Shown here one piece after another: positions 10,157-19,420 of a stretch of DNA of 64,000 nucleotides (positions within the stretch are counted from its first letter, which is position 1; each line of letters starts with the position of its first letter). Origin of the DNA: Picocystis sp. L7 (Eukaryota; Chlorophyta; Picocystophyceae; Picocystales; Picocystaceae); the NCBI GenBank assembly GCA_020975725.1, contig QXJR01000003.1, positions 1,178,001 to 1,242,000 on the forward strand, written 5' to 3'. A program made the translations under genes and the position numbers. The notes under the pieces were generated by a model. It searched no databases, was not told the origin of the DNA, and worked only from the letters and a program-made list of their open reading frames with translations.

Positions 10157-12688
10157 TTACATCGATTTAGTGACGTTGTAGAAATCTACAGCTGACGTAA
10201 GTTTGTGAGCTGCTTTCTTCTTCAAAGCAGCTATAGCCTTTTTCTGTGCACGCTTTGCTTCTTTGGCCTCTTTTGCTGTTTGCTCAACAATTGCATTCTG
10301 AAGTCCTACCTCCACTGCGCGTTTCGCCAGGCTACAAGGCTTTTTCCCAAACGTGGTGTATTGCTCCCGTGGTGCATCTTTTGATATTGGCGGTGGAGGT
10401 TTCCGCCATCTCCCATCTGCTCCCAGTTCCCATGCACTGAACTTGTCATGAAGTGCTGCTTCAAGCATATCTTGTATTTGCTTCTGGAGTTGGGCATCTT
10501 GGATGGGCACCACAACTTCCACTCGACGCAACAGGTTCCGTGTCATCCAATCCGAGCTCCCAAAGTAGTACAAAGGATCCCCTCCATTGTGAAAACGATA
10601 CACTCGATGGTGTTCCAAGTATCGACCGATGACACTCACCACTCTAATATTATCGCTAACCCCAGGAATTCCAGGCCGTACCTGGCAGACACCTCGAACA
10701 ATGAGGTTGACTGTAACACCAGCACAAGATGCCTCGTAAAGTTTGCTAGTCATGACTTTGTCATCCAGACCATTAAGCTTAACAGTAATGCTGGCCTCTT
10801 CCCCTTTCTGCGCACGCTCAATTTCCTTGTCCATCAACGCAGAAAATTGCTTGCGCATGAAGTTCGGCGCAACAAGAAGCTTCTTGTAGCTTTGCTGATG
10901 GTGATATCCAGTTAGAAACTTGAAAAGATCACTCACATCCTTTCCAATTACTGGATCGCATGTAAGCAGTCCATAGTCTGTGTAGATAGAGGCTGTACTT
11001 GGATTGTAGTTTCCCGTGCCAATATGACAATATGTGCGATATTCGTTCTTTTCTCTGCGGATAACCATGGTTGTTTTACAATGAATTTTCAAACCAATGA
11101 GACCATAGGCCACGTTGCATCCTGCATCCTCAAGTTTTTGCGCAATTCCTACATTGCGGGCCTCATCGAATCTAGCTTTAAGCTCAACCAGTACAGCCAC
11201 TTGCTTGCCATTTTCGGCTGCTTTGATCAGAGCGGATATGATGGGAGAGTCACTGGAAGTGCGGTATAGAGTAGCTTTGATAGCTACGACGCTTGGGTCC
11301 TTTGCAGCTTGCTCCACAAATGCTTGAGTCGAGGTGGCGAACGCGTGGTACGGATGGTGGACTAGAATGTCACCCTTTCGTATCATACTGAACATACTCG
11401 TGTTTTTCCCCTTGCTTTTTATCAAACGTGGGTGTGTTTGTGATGCTGCGTGCACAAATTCCAGACTCTCATCAACCCCCCTTCCAAAGTAGACTGGGAT
11501 GCTATCCAACTGTTCCAGCCCAAGTAGTCCTTGACTCCAGTACACATCCAACTTTGGATCAACCATCAGTTCGTCCACCAATCTAGAGACAATATCTGGA
11601 GGCATGGTTTCTTCCACTTCCAGCCTGACAAATTTGGAGAATCTACGATCTCTTAGTTCATCAATGATCATTTCCAACAAATCATCTGCCTCATCTTCGT
11701 TTCTTTCCACGTCTGCATTGCGTGTGGCACGGAAAGCTGTGCAAGAAATAATTACCATCCCTCCAAACAAACGATCCAAGTTGTTTTTGATGACCTGCTC
11801 CACGGTTATGAAATGGTTGTCATGCCCTTCTTCAGTGGGTATGCGAATGAACCTGGGCAGATTAGATGGGATAGTAACAATAGCAAAGTCAACGTAACGT
11901 TCATCATCTAAAGGATCTTGTAGCTCCACTGCCAATGATAATGAAAGAGATCCTATGTAAGGGAAGGGATGGCCGGGATCCACAGCAAGCGGGGTCAGGA
12001 GTGGTTCAATCTCCCGTACAAAGTGTTCCCTCATGGATGATTGTTGTCGAGATGTAAGTTCCTCGTAATCAAAAAGACAGATGGAGTGCTTATGCAGCGA
12101 AGGAATGATGTCCTCGACCAAAACCTCATAGGTCTTGCATAGTAATTCTTTGACTGCCTCTGCAATGTAAAGCAAGTTTTCGTCGGGAGTCCACAACACA
12201 GATGTTCGTACTTTCAGATTCTCCACCCCAGCGGCCTGCTGCCTCTTAAGCCCACCCACGCGTTTAGCGAAGAACTCGTCCAAGTTCCTCGACGAAATGG
12301 CCACGAACCTCAGCCTTTCGAAGAGCGGTACGCTGCGGTCCATCGCTACGGCCAGCACTCGCCAGTTGAACGCCAGCCAGCTGAGTTCGTGGTTGTACAC
12401 ATCATGTGACTTGACCAATTCTTCGAAGCTCTTCCCAGACAGATCTTCTGCCACACCATTCATGGGCATGGGAGGCACCACGAAGCTACTTTGGTTCTGC
12501 TGGCGACAGTCTTGCACCGCTTCCATGGGGTCCGACGCGCGGTTCTCCCGCTCTTCCTCGACCGCATGGGTCTCTGGGACCGCCGTTTTCTGAACAGATT
12601 TCGTCTTCCATCTCTTGTGCGTCTTTTCGAGGACGGAACACCCGCGTCTGTCGACGCAGGTGCGCGCGGGAGAGCGCAGCACGAGCAT
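10157..12688 (-). CDS. PPK1: Polyphosphate kinase 1 (PPK1)
   Basis: PPK1 reversibly transfers the terminal phosphate of ATP onto inorganic polyphosphate through a phospho-histidine. The model is 843 aa and intronless, ATG at 12688. An N-terminal extension of about 100 residues rich in R, S, A and T (MLVLRSPARTCVDRRGCSV...) looks like an organelle transit peptide. The body follows bacterial PPK1: N domain (HELSWLAFNWRVLAVAMD, LRFVAISSRNLDEFFAKRV), head domain, then two PLD-type catalytic domains. The first has ELKARFDEARN and IHCKTTMVIRR (His536, aligned with the phosphorylated histidine of E. coli PPK); the second has YLEHHRVYRFHNGG (His693). YFGSSDWMTRNLLRRVE near the C-terminus is also typical. 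PPK1 is mainly bacterial and scattered in eukaryotes (Dictyostelium is a known case), so the gene was probably acquired from bacteria or the plastid ancestor. It is divergent from PIGW. Confidence 0.95.
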   Translation of the reverse strand: MLVLRSPARTCVDRRGCSVLEKTHKRWKTKSVQKTAVPETHAVEEERENRASDPMEAVQDCRQQNQSSFVVPPMPMNGVAEDLSGKSFEELVKSHDVYNHELSWLAFNWRVLAVAMDRSVPLFERLRFVAISSRNLDEFFAKRVGGLKRQQAAGVENLKVRTSVLWTPDENLLYIAEAVKELLCKTYEVLVEDIIPSLHKHSICLFDYEELTSRQQSSMREHFVREIEPLLTPLAVDPGHPFPYIGSLSLSLAVELQDPLDDERYVDFAIVTIPSNLPRFIRIPTEEGHDNHFITVEQVIKNNLDRLFGGMVIISCTAFRATRNADVERNEDEADDLLEMIIDELRDRRFSKFVRLEVEETMPPDIVSRLVDELMVDPKLDVYWSQGLLGLEQLDSIPVYFGRGVDESLEFVHAASQTHPRLIKSKGKNTSMFSMIRKGDILVHHPYHAFATSTQAFVEQAAKDPSVVAIKATLYRTSSDSPIISALIKAAENGKQVAVLVELKARFDEARNVGIAQKLEDAGCNVAYGLIGLKIHCKTTMVIRREKNEYRTYCHIGTGNYNPSTASIYTDYGLLTCDPVIGKDVSDLFKFLTGYHHQQSYKKLLVAPNFMRKQFSALMDKEIERAQKGEEASITVKLNGLDDKVMTSKLYEASCAGVTVNLIVRGVCQVRPGIPGVSDNIRVVSVIGRYLEHHRVYRFHNGGDPLYYFGSSDWMTRNLLRRVEVVVPIQDAQLQKQIQDMLEAALHDKFSAWELGADGRWRKPPPPISKDAPREQYTTFGKKPCSLAKRAVEVGLQNAIVEQTAKEAKEAKRAQKKAIAALKKKAAHKLTSAVDFYNVTKSM

Positions 12689-12978
12689 CGCTCGTCGTGC
12701 TTCGAAGGAACGTTGGAGAAGGACGAGGTCCTTGTTCCACGTTCCCGAACCGGTCCACGCGGTCTTTGGACGGTCCATCCACGGTCCAAACGGTCCATCA
12801 GGGATGGACGGTCCATAACGGTCTCTGCGGTCTTTGGACCGCGGAGGGGAGGGCCTTCCGGGAGAAGGGCGAGGAGAAAGGGGTGGCTTGATTGGACAGA
12901 CCCGGACTCGATTGGGAAAGGATTGAAGGCCGAACCCGGAGGAAGGTGAGAGGGACGAACCAACGCGGTTCGAAACCG
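12689..12978. promoter_or_regulatory. Divergent promoter PPK1/PIGW with ACGGTCCA repeats
   Basis: 290 bp between divergent starts. ACGGTCCA occurs four times in about 75 bp (near 12770, 12781, 12789 and 12808), with further GGTCCA, GGTCTTTGGAC and TGGACCG words to about 12845. The PFDN6/NIH divergent region holds a similar cluster. A regulatory role is inferred. Confidence 0.45.
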
Positions 12979-14313
12979 ATGGACGTCGAATGGACCGCAA
13001 GGCGACTCGCCAAAGAGAGGTTTGTCGAGGGACATGGAGGGAGTAACGCGATGGAAGTGTTGGGGATATCTTCACTTGTGCCGATGGACCTTTGGTTGGG
13101 GAGCCTGCTTCTGAACCACTGGGAAAGGCGGGTCGGCACTGCCTGCACCCTCCCACGCGTACTGGTAGAGCTCGCACTGGTGTTTCTGCCGACCATGCTT
13201 GTATATCTCAGCTTCGTGGACGTAGGTACCATGTTTTACCTCCATGCAGCCCTGGTGTTGATCTTGCTTATGCTACTCCCAAAGCCATCCAAGATGGACG
13301 CCCGACCAAAGTCGGCCCAGGAGAATTGCGACTACCTGTCAGCGTACCGTGCCAGCATGATGATCGTGTCATGCATCGCGATACTTGCGGTCGATTTCCC
13401 TGCCTTTCCTCGAAGGTTCGCCAAAGCAGAGAACTACGGGTACGGGTTGATGGATGTAGGAGTGGGGAGCTTTGTGCTCGCCACTGCACTCGTCTCGAGG
13501 ATTGGAAGGAGCGAAAAGTTCGAACGGAGCCAGATTTTGATGTCTACTTTGAGAAAATCATCGGTACTCTTCATTCTGGGCATTGGGCGCACACTGCTCA
13601 CACGGCAAATCGATTATCAACTGCATGTTGGGGAGTACGGAGTACATTGGAATTTTTTCATAACCCAAGGTGTTCTGTCACTCGTCCCATTGGTTGTCTG
13701 TCCATTGTCGGACTTTGCGCTTCTACTTGGGACTCTTCTTCTCTCCGGGCACCAGTATCTGTTGATGCGGACTGGGGGGGCGCTGAACAATTACATCCAC
13801 GGCCATGCACGTACTCACTATATCATTGACATGAACAAGGAAGGGATTTATAGCCTGCCCGGATATGTAAGCCTATACCTGATTGGTGCAGGACTGGCTC
13901 GTATGCTGAAGCTGACCACTTTACCGTGGAATGCCACTAGGAAGCATGCGCGGAACCTTTTGTTTGTTGCTGCAGGCCTCTGGCTTTGCTTTTGCCAGGC
14001 AGAACGGGTTCTTGAGCCTGCTTCTCGACGAACATGCAATCTGACATACGTGCTGTGGATGCTGGCCTTCAACTTCAGCATGATTTTTCTTTTCATGGTT
14101 GCTTCTGCTGCCATGAGGATCCGCCAGATTCATCTGGTTGCTGCAGTGAATAGGCACCTGATGAGTGTGTTCCTGCTTGCCAATGTGCTCACGGGTTTTG
14201 TGAATCTGACTATGGACACGTTGAATGCAACCAGGGAGGTCGCACTGGCGGTGGTCGCTCTCTATGCTGCATCGACCAGCTTGAGTGCTTACGTCCTTCC
14301 CCTTTCATTCTGA
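12979..14313 (+). CDS. PIGW: PIG-W/GWT1, GPI-anchor inositol acyltransferase
   Basis: PIG-W transfers an acyl chain to the inositol of GlcN-PI in the ER membrane, an early step of GPI-anchor synthesis. The frame gives 444 aa. The start at 12979 is chosen because RLAKERFVEGHGGSNAMEV matches the yeast GWT1 N-terminus (KEDFVTGLNGGSITEI); the next ATG at 13051 would cut this off. Many hydrophobic segments span the whole length. Family signatures are visible: VDFPAFPRRFAKAENYGYGL followed by MDVGVGSFV, RKSSVLFILGIGR, VGEYGVHWNFFITQG, and EGIYSLPGYVSLYLIG. It shares the 290-bp promoter region with PPK1 and is followed after 182 bp by TsaE on the same strand. Confidence 0.93.
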   Translation: MDVEWTARRLAKERFVEGHGGSNAMEVLGISSLVPMDLWLGSLLLNHWERRVGTACTLPRVLVELALVFLPTMLVYLSFVDVGTMFYLHAALVLILLMLLPKPSKMDARPKSAQENCDYLSAYRASMMIVSCIAILAVDFPAFPRRFAKAENYGYGLMDVGVGSFVLATALVSRIGRSEKFERSQILMSTLRKSSVLFILGIGRTLLTRQIDYQLHVGEYGVHWNFFITQGVLSLVPLVVCPLSDFALLLGTLLLSGHQYLLMRTGGALNNYIHGHARTHYIIDMNKEGIYSLPGYVSLYLIGAGLARMLKLTTLPWNATRKHARNLLFVAAGLWLCFCQAERVLEPASRRTCNLTYVLWMLAFNFSMIFLFMVASAAMRIRQIHLVAAVNRHLMSVFLLANVLTGFVNLTMDTLNATREVALAVVALYAASTSLSAYVLPLSF

Positions 14314-14495
14314 CCGCCCATCCGTTGCGTGCCACTTTCCATGGCTGCGTCTTTCGGAAAAACAAGTTGATGCCAACCCCCATGCATTTGACCTTGGTGG
14401 GCGTCATGCATTCCATGGGGGCATGATTCGAAAGGTAGTATGGTGGCTTGGACTGCTTCCACTTGGATCCAGTTCGAAGAGAGACGTGTGCGAAC

Positions 14496-15149
14496 ATGTC
14501 CGCTGCAGCGAGCGCGCCGCCGACGCGGCTGCTGCGCCTGTGGCTCCCACGTGCGCGGGCCACGGCCGCTCTGGCATCTGCAGCGGCTTCCGAGGCGCAC
14601 GCGGGAGACCTGCTGTTGCTGCGAGGTGCGGTGGGCGCAGGGAAGAGCGAATTCGCACGACACTTCGTGCGCGAAGCCGTCGGGAACGCGCTCCTTCCTG
14701 TTCCTTCGCCAACCTTTTTGCTCCAACACAGCTACGAGATGCCTGGAAAAGTCATGCTGCACCATTACGATCTCTATCGGATCGACGATACGAGGTCGCT
14801 CGGGCGACTGCAGCTGCGTGAACGGTTCACAGACGCCGTATGCGTGGTGGAATGGCCGGAGATCATTCCAGAAGCAGACCTGCTTGCAGAGAGGCTAGAT
14901 GTCAAGCTAGATATCTGTGGAGACGATACTGTCCCACAGACGGTGCTGCGAGATGTCAAAGCAGCGGACGAAGGAGACGACATGGATGGCGATGGAGGCG
15001 AGTATGAAGACAGGCAATGTAGGAAGGTTGAATTGGAAGCTCGCGGTTCACGTTGGTGTGCATTCTGCCAGGCAATGGAAGATGCAGTGAAGAAACTTGA
15101 CGACGAGGGGCGACAGGATTTTGGCGGTATTCGTCTGGTGGACGCCTGA
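14496..15149 (+). CDS. tsaE: TsaE family ATPase (t6A tRNA modification)
   Basis: In bacteria TsaE is the ATPase that drives the TsaB-TsaD complex forming N6-threonylcarbamoyladenosine at tRNA position 37. Start 14496 (MSAAASAPPTRLLRLWL), 217 aa. Seen: GDLLLLRGAVGAGKSEFARH (Walker A variant GAVGAGKS), PSPTFLLQHSYEM, MLHHYDLYRI (the usual H-x-D-x-Y-R element) and CVVEWPE. About 75 residues beyond the bacterial core form an acidic tail (DEGDDMDGDGGEYED) then a CxxC (WCAFCQ). Only a short N-terminal extension precedes the domain, so plastid or mitochondrial targeting is not obvious. Its stop is 8 bp from the stop of the Rab escort gene opposite. TRMO elsewhere in this window acts on the same nucleotide; proximity is probably chance. 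Confidence 0.86.
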   Translation: MSAAASAPPTRLLRLWLPRARATAALASAAASEAHAGDLLLLRGAVGAGKSEFARHFVREAVGNALLPVPSPTFLLQHSYEMPGKVMLHHYDLYRIDDTRSLGRLQLRERFTDAVCVVEWPEIIPEADLLAERLDVKLDICGDDTVPQTVLRDVKAADEGDDMDGDGGEYEDRQCRKVELEARGSRWCAFCQAMEDAVKKLDDEGRQDFGGIRLVDA

Positions 15150-15157
15150 GGGGGTAT

Positions 15158-16753
15158 TTATTTCGCGTCTTTCTGCGCATGGATATCTTCCATGATCTGT
15201 TCCAAAATATGTCCTTCGATGTCATCCTCCGGTGCACTGATGTCAGCAATCTCGGGCACAAAAAACTCTTCGTCAGGGTAGAGCCTTTGAAACAACCCTC
15301 TGGCCTCCTTCACCACCGTACCGAAATCTATTGTTGCATCGGGAGGAGATACACATGCAGCGTTTTCTGCAGGCAGCGTGCTCGACTTGGTGTCTGGAAC
15401 ATTCTCCTTGTAGTATGCCGCAATCAAAATCTTTGGACGCATCAGAGGATCGCTTTCTATGGTGTTGAAAGAAGCCTGGGAAAGCAGGTTTAAGAAGGGT
15501 TCCAGATCATCCCGGGCTGAGCTTTCTTCTTTGGTGTTCTCAATGGTCAGATATAACAAATACTTTCCACGAGGACAAACCTGGCATGTTGAACCTACCT
15601 GCAGTGCACGGGCTGCTCTAGACTTGTGTTCTGGTACAGAGCCAGGGGGGAAAATAAAGAGTGCTTGTGATTCACCACGCACGCAGCTGCCATCCAAAAT
15701 ACACACACAGCGTGAAACAACCTGGTCATTTGAGGACTGCTTGCACAAAGCTGCGGATGAGCCAACCAGTTGTTTACACCCCAGAATCTGCCCACTTTCG
15801 AGTTGGATTCCAGCGCACTGCTTCTTTGTGCCTTCCCCGTCCTTGAATAAAATCTCAGAAACAGCTTCTGACAGGATATAGGTGGCCCCCTTTACTGCTG
15901 CTGTTCTACAAAACGCTTGTGGTAGGTCCCCATTCCCGTAGTAAGTGAGCAGGAAAGCTCCTTGCCCCTGCCCAAACTTACCGATGGAAGCAACGTACTG
16001 CTGTACACGTACCATGGCTTCTCGAACAGTAGTGGACGGAGCATCACGTTCATTCTTGGTGAGTTGAGCTACCCCGTACACGAGGAGATCTTGCAATTCC
16101 TCAGGCATCCCACGATCTTCCAAGTGATTCACAAACATTTGGTTGTCTACTTCTGGCCTAGGTTCACTGGCTTGTGAACCATTCTCAGCCATAGCATCTT
16201 GTAGGTATCTCATCAGCATCCTCTTTTGAACCAGAGGCAAGGTTTTATCACGGAACACTTCTGCCCTGGATGCCGGGATGCGCATGAATTTCGACCTTGT
16301 CCACAAGTAGCTCCCTTCTAAGGGTTTGAATTCCACGTACTTGCATGTGCCTGAATCAATCAACGTTCGGACTAGTTCCCCTTCGCAGTAGGCTAGTTTG
16401 GGTGCCGCTAGGTCGATACAGTAGTCCTTGTCTTCTCTGTCGGTCAAATCCATTTCTTCCCCTACGATTTCCGCGTCACTGTAAACGTCCCACTCCGCCT
16501 CTTGCACATCTGCTTTATCCTCTTTCCCTTTGGCGAGTCGCTCCTGCACCTTCTGTACCCATTGGTGCAGTCCTCTTGCCGTCATGCTTCGCCAGTGTCC
16601 GCCATATTCCTTCTCTCGATCCAGGTGCAGCACCTGCTTTCCGTTCTTCGCTGCTGCTGCAGCTACCAAAGCCTGTCCCAGTCCGGTTCCCAGCACGACG
16701 AGGTCGAAGTTCGACGGTTGGATCCGCTCGTCGCCGTCGCGCTCGCGATCCAT
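15158..16753 (-). CDS. REP: Rab escort protein (REP/CHM), GDI superfamily
   Basis: REP presents newly made Rab GTPases to geranylgeranyl transferase II and delivers them to membranes. 531 aa, ATG at 16753 (MDRERDGDERIQPSNFDLVV); the frame is open a further 12 codons upstream without an ATG. The GDI-type FAD-fold start is clear: FDLVVLGTGLGQALVAAAAA then VLHLDREKEYGGHWRSM. An acidic insertion follows (about 75-115), then DLAAPKLAYCEGELVRTLI and YVEFKPLEGSYLWTRSKFMR, which match REP/GDI conserved region 1, then an FGQGQGAFLLTYYGNGDLPQ block. The long insertions favour REP over RabGDI. It converges on TsaE with an 8-bp gap. Confidence 0.88.
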   Translation of the reverse strand: MDRERDGDERIQPSNFDLVVLGTGLGQALVAAAAAKNGKQVLHLDREKEYGGHWRSMTARGLHQWVQKVQERLAKGKEDKADVQEAEWDVYSDAEIVGEEMDLTDREDKDYCIDLAAPKLAYCEGELVRTLIDSGTCKYVEFKPLEGSYLWTRSKFMRIPASRAEVFRDKTLPLVQKRMLMRYLQDAMAENGSQASEPRPEVDNQMFVNHLEDRGMPEELQDLLVYGVAQLTKNERDAPSTTVREAMVRVQQYVASIGKFGQGQGAFLLTYYGNGDLPQAFCRTAAVKGATYILSEAVSEILFKDGEGTKKQCAGIQLESGQILGCKQLVGSSAALCKQSSNDQVVSRCVCILDGSCVRGESQALFIFPPGSVPEHKSRAARALQVGSTCQVCPRGKYLLYLTIENTKEESSARDDLEPFLNLLSQASFNTIESDPLMRPKILIAAYYKENVPDTKSSTLPAENAACVSPPDATIDFGTVVKEARGLFQRLYPDEEFFVPEIADISAPEDDIEGHILEQIMEDIHAQKDAK

Positions 16754-18069
16754 CCTGAGAAACCGACGGTCCCTCGAACTTAATTCCACGGTAAAGTCAG
16801 AGATGGTTCAGAAGTGCATGCAATCTTGGACGAGAGAGGCTCGGGTGGCTCGGAGATTCTCAAACGGAAGCCACTGCCGGAGGTGGCCTGTATTCTGTTG
16901 ACAAGAGTTCATGGTCCGTGGGAGAGAAACGCGATCCTAAGCTAGCGTTGCTTTGGGTTTCGGGCTGGTCGGTGGTGACGATGAGTGGGACGTGGGCATG
17001 GCGAGGCGCAAGCAAGAGCCTTGAGGTCAAACGCTAATAAGGAGGCGTGGATGCAAGTTATGAACAAAAACACTAGTTCACAAATTTGGCGCAAAGGACT
17101 ATGCATTGAGCGTTCCACCGCGATAAACGATGCCTATGAGGCATCGAAGCTTTTGCACAACGACTTGCGCTTGTGTTCACGATTGCATCCTCGTTAGTTT
17201 CAAGGAGGGTTCACTCGCCTCGCCTCGGTGTACGATTCTCCATCTCAACCCCTTGCAACATTAGTTTAGACAAGTCACTGTTTTGGTTCGTCGCGGGCCA
17301 TACGTTGTGGGAGGACGTCTCTCTCACTCGATGTCCTTACGGTTCTTGCAAGTCACACACGAAGAAGGAGAAGCGACAAAGGTGTGGCCCATGCAAGAGA
17401 AACGCATGCAACGATAGTATCGTGGAAATGGACGGAGCTCGAGTTTGTGTCTTTGGAACTTGAGGCATTTCAAAATTGAAGCCATCGCCTTCCGCTGATG
17501 ATGTGGAAACGTTTTCCTAGTTGCTTTGATTGAAGGAAGGAGAATACGGTACAACAAGTCGGAACCATTGTAACAGCAAGGCGAACGAAGTCGTTTTTGT
17601 GTCCGGACTCTTCGCCCTTCACTTGCACAACGTGGGGGTCGAAACATGAGAGTTTCCGTTTCTTTGCATCAGCATAGGATGAAAGAGTTGTCTCGTGATG
17701 CATTCCTTGAAGAGGGCGTCCCAAAGCATTCACGCCCTGTGCACTTCACAAGGAAAAATTCACACCATTGACCGGTCACGAGATCGGGCTTGGACGGTAC
17801 GTCCCACTCCGAATCGACGCCGTTCCTTACCTTCGAGCCGCCTCCCTTGACGAGTCGACCTGAGTCCATCCATCCCGAAAGCCGACACACCGGTTGGGTG
17901 TGCATCGCCTTTCATCGATCGATCGAGCTGGCAGCTCGTGCTTGTGGTGGGTCGGCACGAGGGGAGGAATGGGAAGGTGGGGATCGCTGCGAGTTCATGG
18001 TCGAGTTAACCTCGAAGGGAGGGAACCACGGTGTGAAGTGGCGTGGAAGCCTGGCGTTGCGGCGGCGAG
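16754..18069. other. Intergenic region REP/NUMOD3 gene, 1.3 kb
   Basis: Divergent spacer. The part from about 16900 to 17770 is lower in GC with no convincing frame. The part nearest 18070 is GC-rich and is presumably the promoter of the NUMOD3-SANT gene. A small perfect hairpin (GATGCCTATGAGGCATC) lies at about 17131. I see no repeats or RNA genes. Confidence 0.45.
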
Positions 18070-19296
18070 ATGCGCGTCGTGCTGCGCCTCCCATGCGCGT
18101 GCGCGTGCAATCCGAGCGATTCGGAGCAAGCCAGGAGACAGAAAATTGGCCATGCCAATCGTGGACGTGTGCCCTGGAACAAGGGAAAGTCGCACTCCGA
18201 AGCCACGAAGCGAAGGATCGCGGAAAGCACGAGGCGAGCCATGGCCAGGCCGGACGTTCGAGCCAAACTCGCGCTCGCGAGGAAATCCAAGGATCCTGTG
18301 AGTCCGGACACGAAAAAAAAGATTGGAGATGGCGTCCGCGCGTGGTGGAAAGCTCAACGTGATGTGGAGGTGGAGGAACAAGGCCACGAGGAGCGCGAGA
18401 CCGACGAGTTTGTGACCGGTTCGTGGACGGAAGTGGAGTCCGCAGCTCTGCTCCAAGGGATAGTGGAACACGGGAAGAGATGGCAGTTCATCAATCGAGA
18501 ATTCCAGCTGAATCGCAGGAACGGGACTGCGCTGTTGAAAAGATTCACTGTGCTGCGAAAGCACTATGAAGATGGGATACTGAGCTCGGAACTGCACGAG
18601 CTGTTCGAACAGGTAGTCGAGCTTGGGTACGCAGATAAAATAGAAAAAGCTAGGAGAGTAGGGCAGGAACAGGAAGAGAACGGAACCGCACAAGACGTGC
18701 TTTACGTGTCCAGTTTGGAAGTCATGTCTGAGAGTGACGGCGTGTGGATGAGAGCTGGGGGAGGTACCAGCCGAGAGAAGGTGTCGTCAAAATTTTACAA
18801 AAGCCCGGAGCACCGAGCAAAAATATCTCAAGCGATCCGCGCAAAGTGGAAAGACCCAGATTATAGGGAAAGGATGGCCAAAGCAGGGGGGTCCCCGACG
18901 CCGAACAAAAATCGCAGCTCCAGGCACAGGAGTGGTCCTGCGTATGCAGGGAAGATGAACTCGCACCGTGCGAAGTTGGAGAGCAAACGCGCAGAGCTTC
19001 AAGCGCGTGCTATATCACTTAAAAGACAGGCTGAGCAGGCACGCAAAATGTTTGAAGAGTCAGCCGGTAGTGCGGATTTGGTAGAAGCCAGAGATGCGTA
19101 CAACGCGTGTGAGCAGGCGCAGGCCGTGATTGATCAGGCGCTTGACAGGATCGAGTCTGCTTTGCAAGTGAGCATTGGACCCGAGGACAGATTAGGGAGT
19201 AATACGCAAGTTGTTTCCCGTCAGGGTGGACCACCGAAACTTTCGAATAGGGTTGAGGTATACAAGAATGGGAGGATGGTAGAGGGACCAGTCTGA
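18070..19296 (+). CDS. NUMOD3 + SANT/Myb-like DNA-binding protein
   Basis: 408 aa, ATG at 18070 (MRVVLRLPCACACNPS). N-terminal NUMOD3-type DNA-binding repeats: GRVPWNKGKSHSEATKRRIA, then KLALARKSKDPVSPDTKKKI. NUMOD3 modules are known from homing endonucleases and from a few plant plastid proteins. At about 110-160 comes a SANT/Myb-like domain (GSWTEVESAALLQGIVEHGK then RWQFINREF). A further NUMOD3-like unit follows at about 240-270 (SPEHRAKISQAIRAKWKDPD), then a coiled coil (AKLESKRAELQARAISLKRQ). There is no GIY-YIG or HNH nuclease core. The basic, Cys/Arg-rich start could be a transit peptide. Likely a DNA-binding regulator, possibly organellar; target unknown. Its stop is 124 bp from PFDN6, convergent. 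Confidence 0.72.
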   Translation: MRVVLRLPCACACNPSDSEQARRQKIGHANRGRVPWNKGKSHSEATKRRIAESTRRAMARPDVRAKLALARKSKDPVSPDTKKKIGDGVRAWWKAQRDVEVEEQGHEERETDEFVTGSWTEVESAALLQGIVEHGKRWQFINREFQLNRRNGTALLKRFTVLRKHYEDGILSSELHELFEQVVELGYADKIEKARRVGQEQEENGTAQDVLYVSSLEVMSESDGVWMRAGGGTSREKVSSKFYKSPEHRAKISQAIRAKWKDPDYRERMAKAGGSPTPNKNRSSRHRSGPAYAGKMNSHRAKLESKRAELQARAISLKRQAEQARKMFEESAGSADLVEARDAYNACEQAQAVIDQALDRIESALQVSIGPEDRLGSNTQVVSRQGGPPKLSNRVEVYKNGRMVEGPV

Positions 19297-19420
19297 GCGA
19301 TATCGGTCTGGGACATGGACTGAGCACTAACTTGCTGCTCAGAATGATTTGAAAAGATGGATGCATGTGGAAAGGGTATCACAGGCTGCTTGGGACCGTC
19401 GATGTGCACATTTATTGTTG

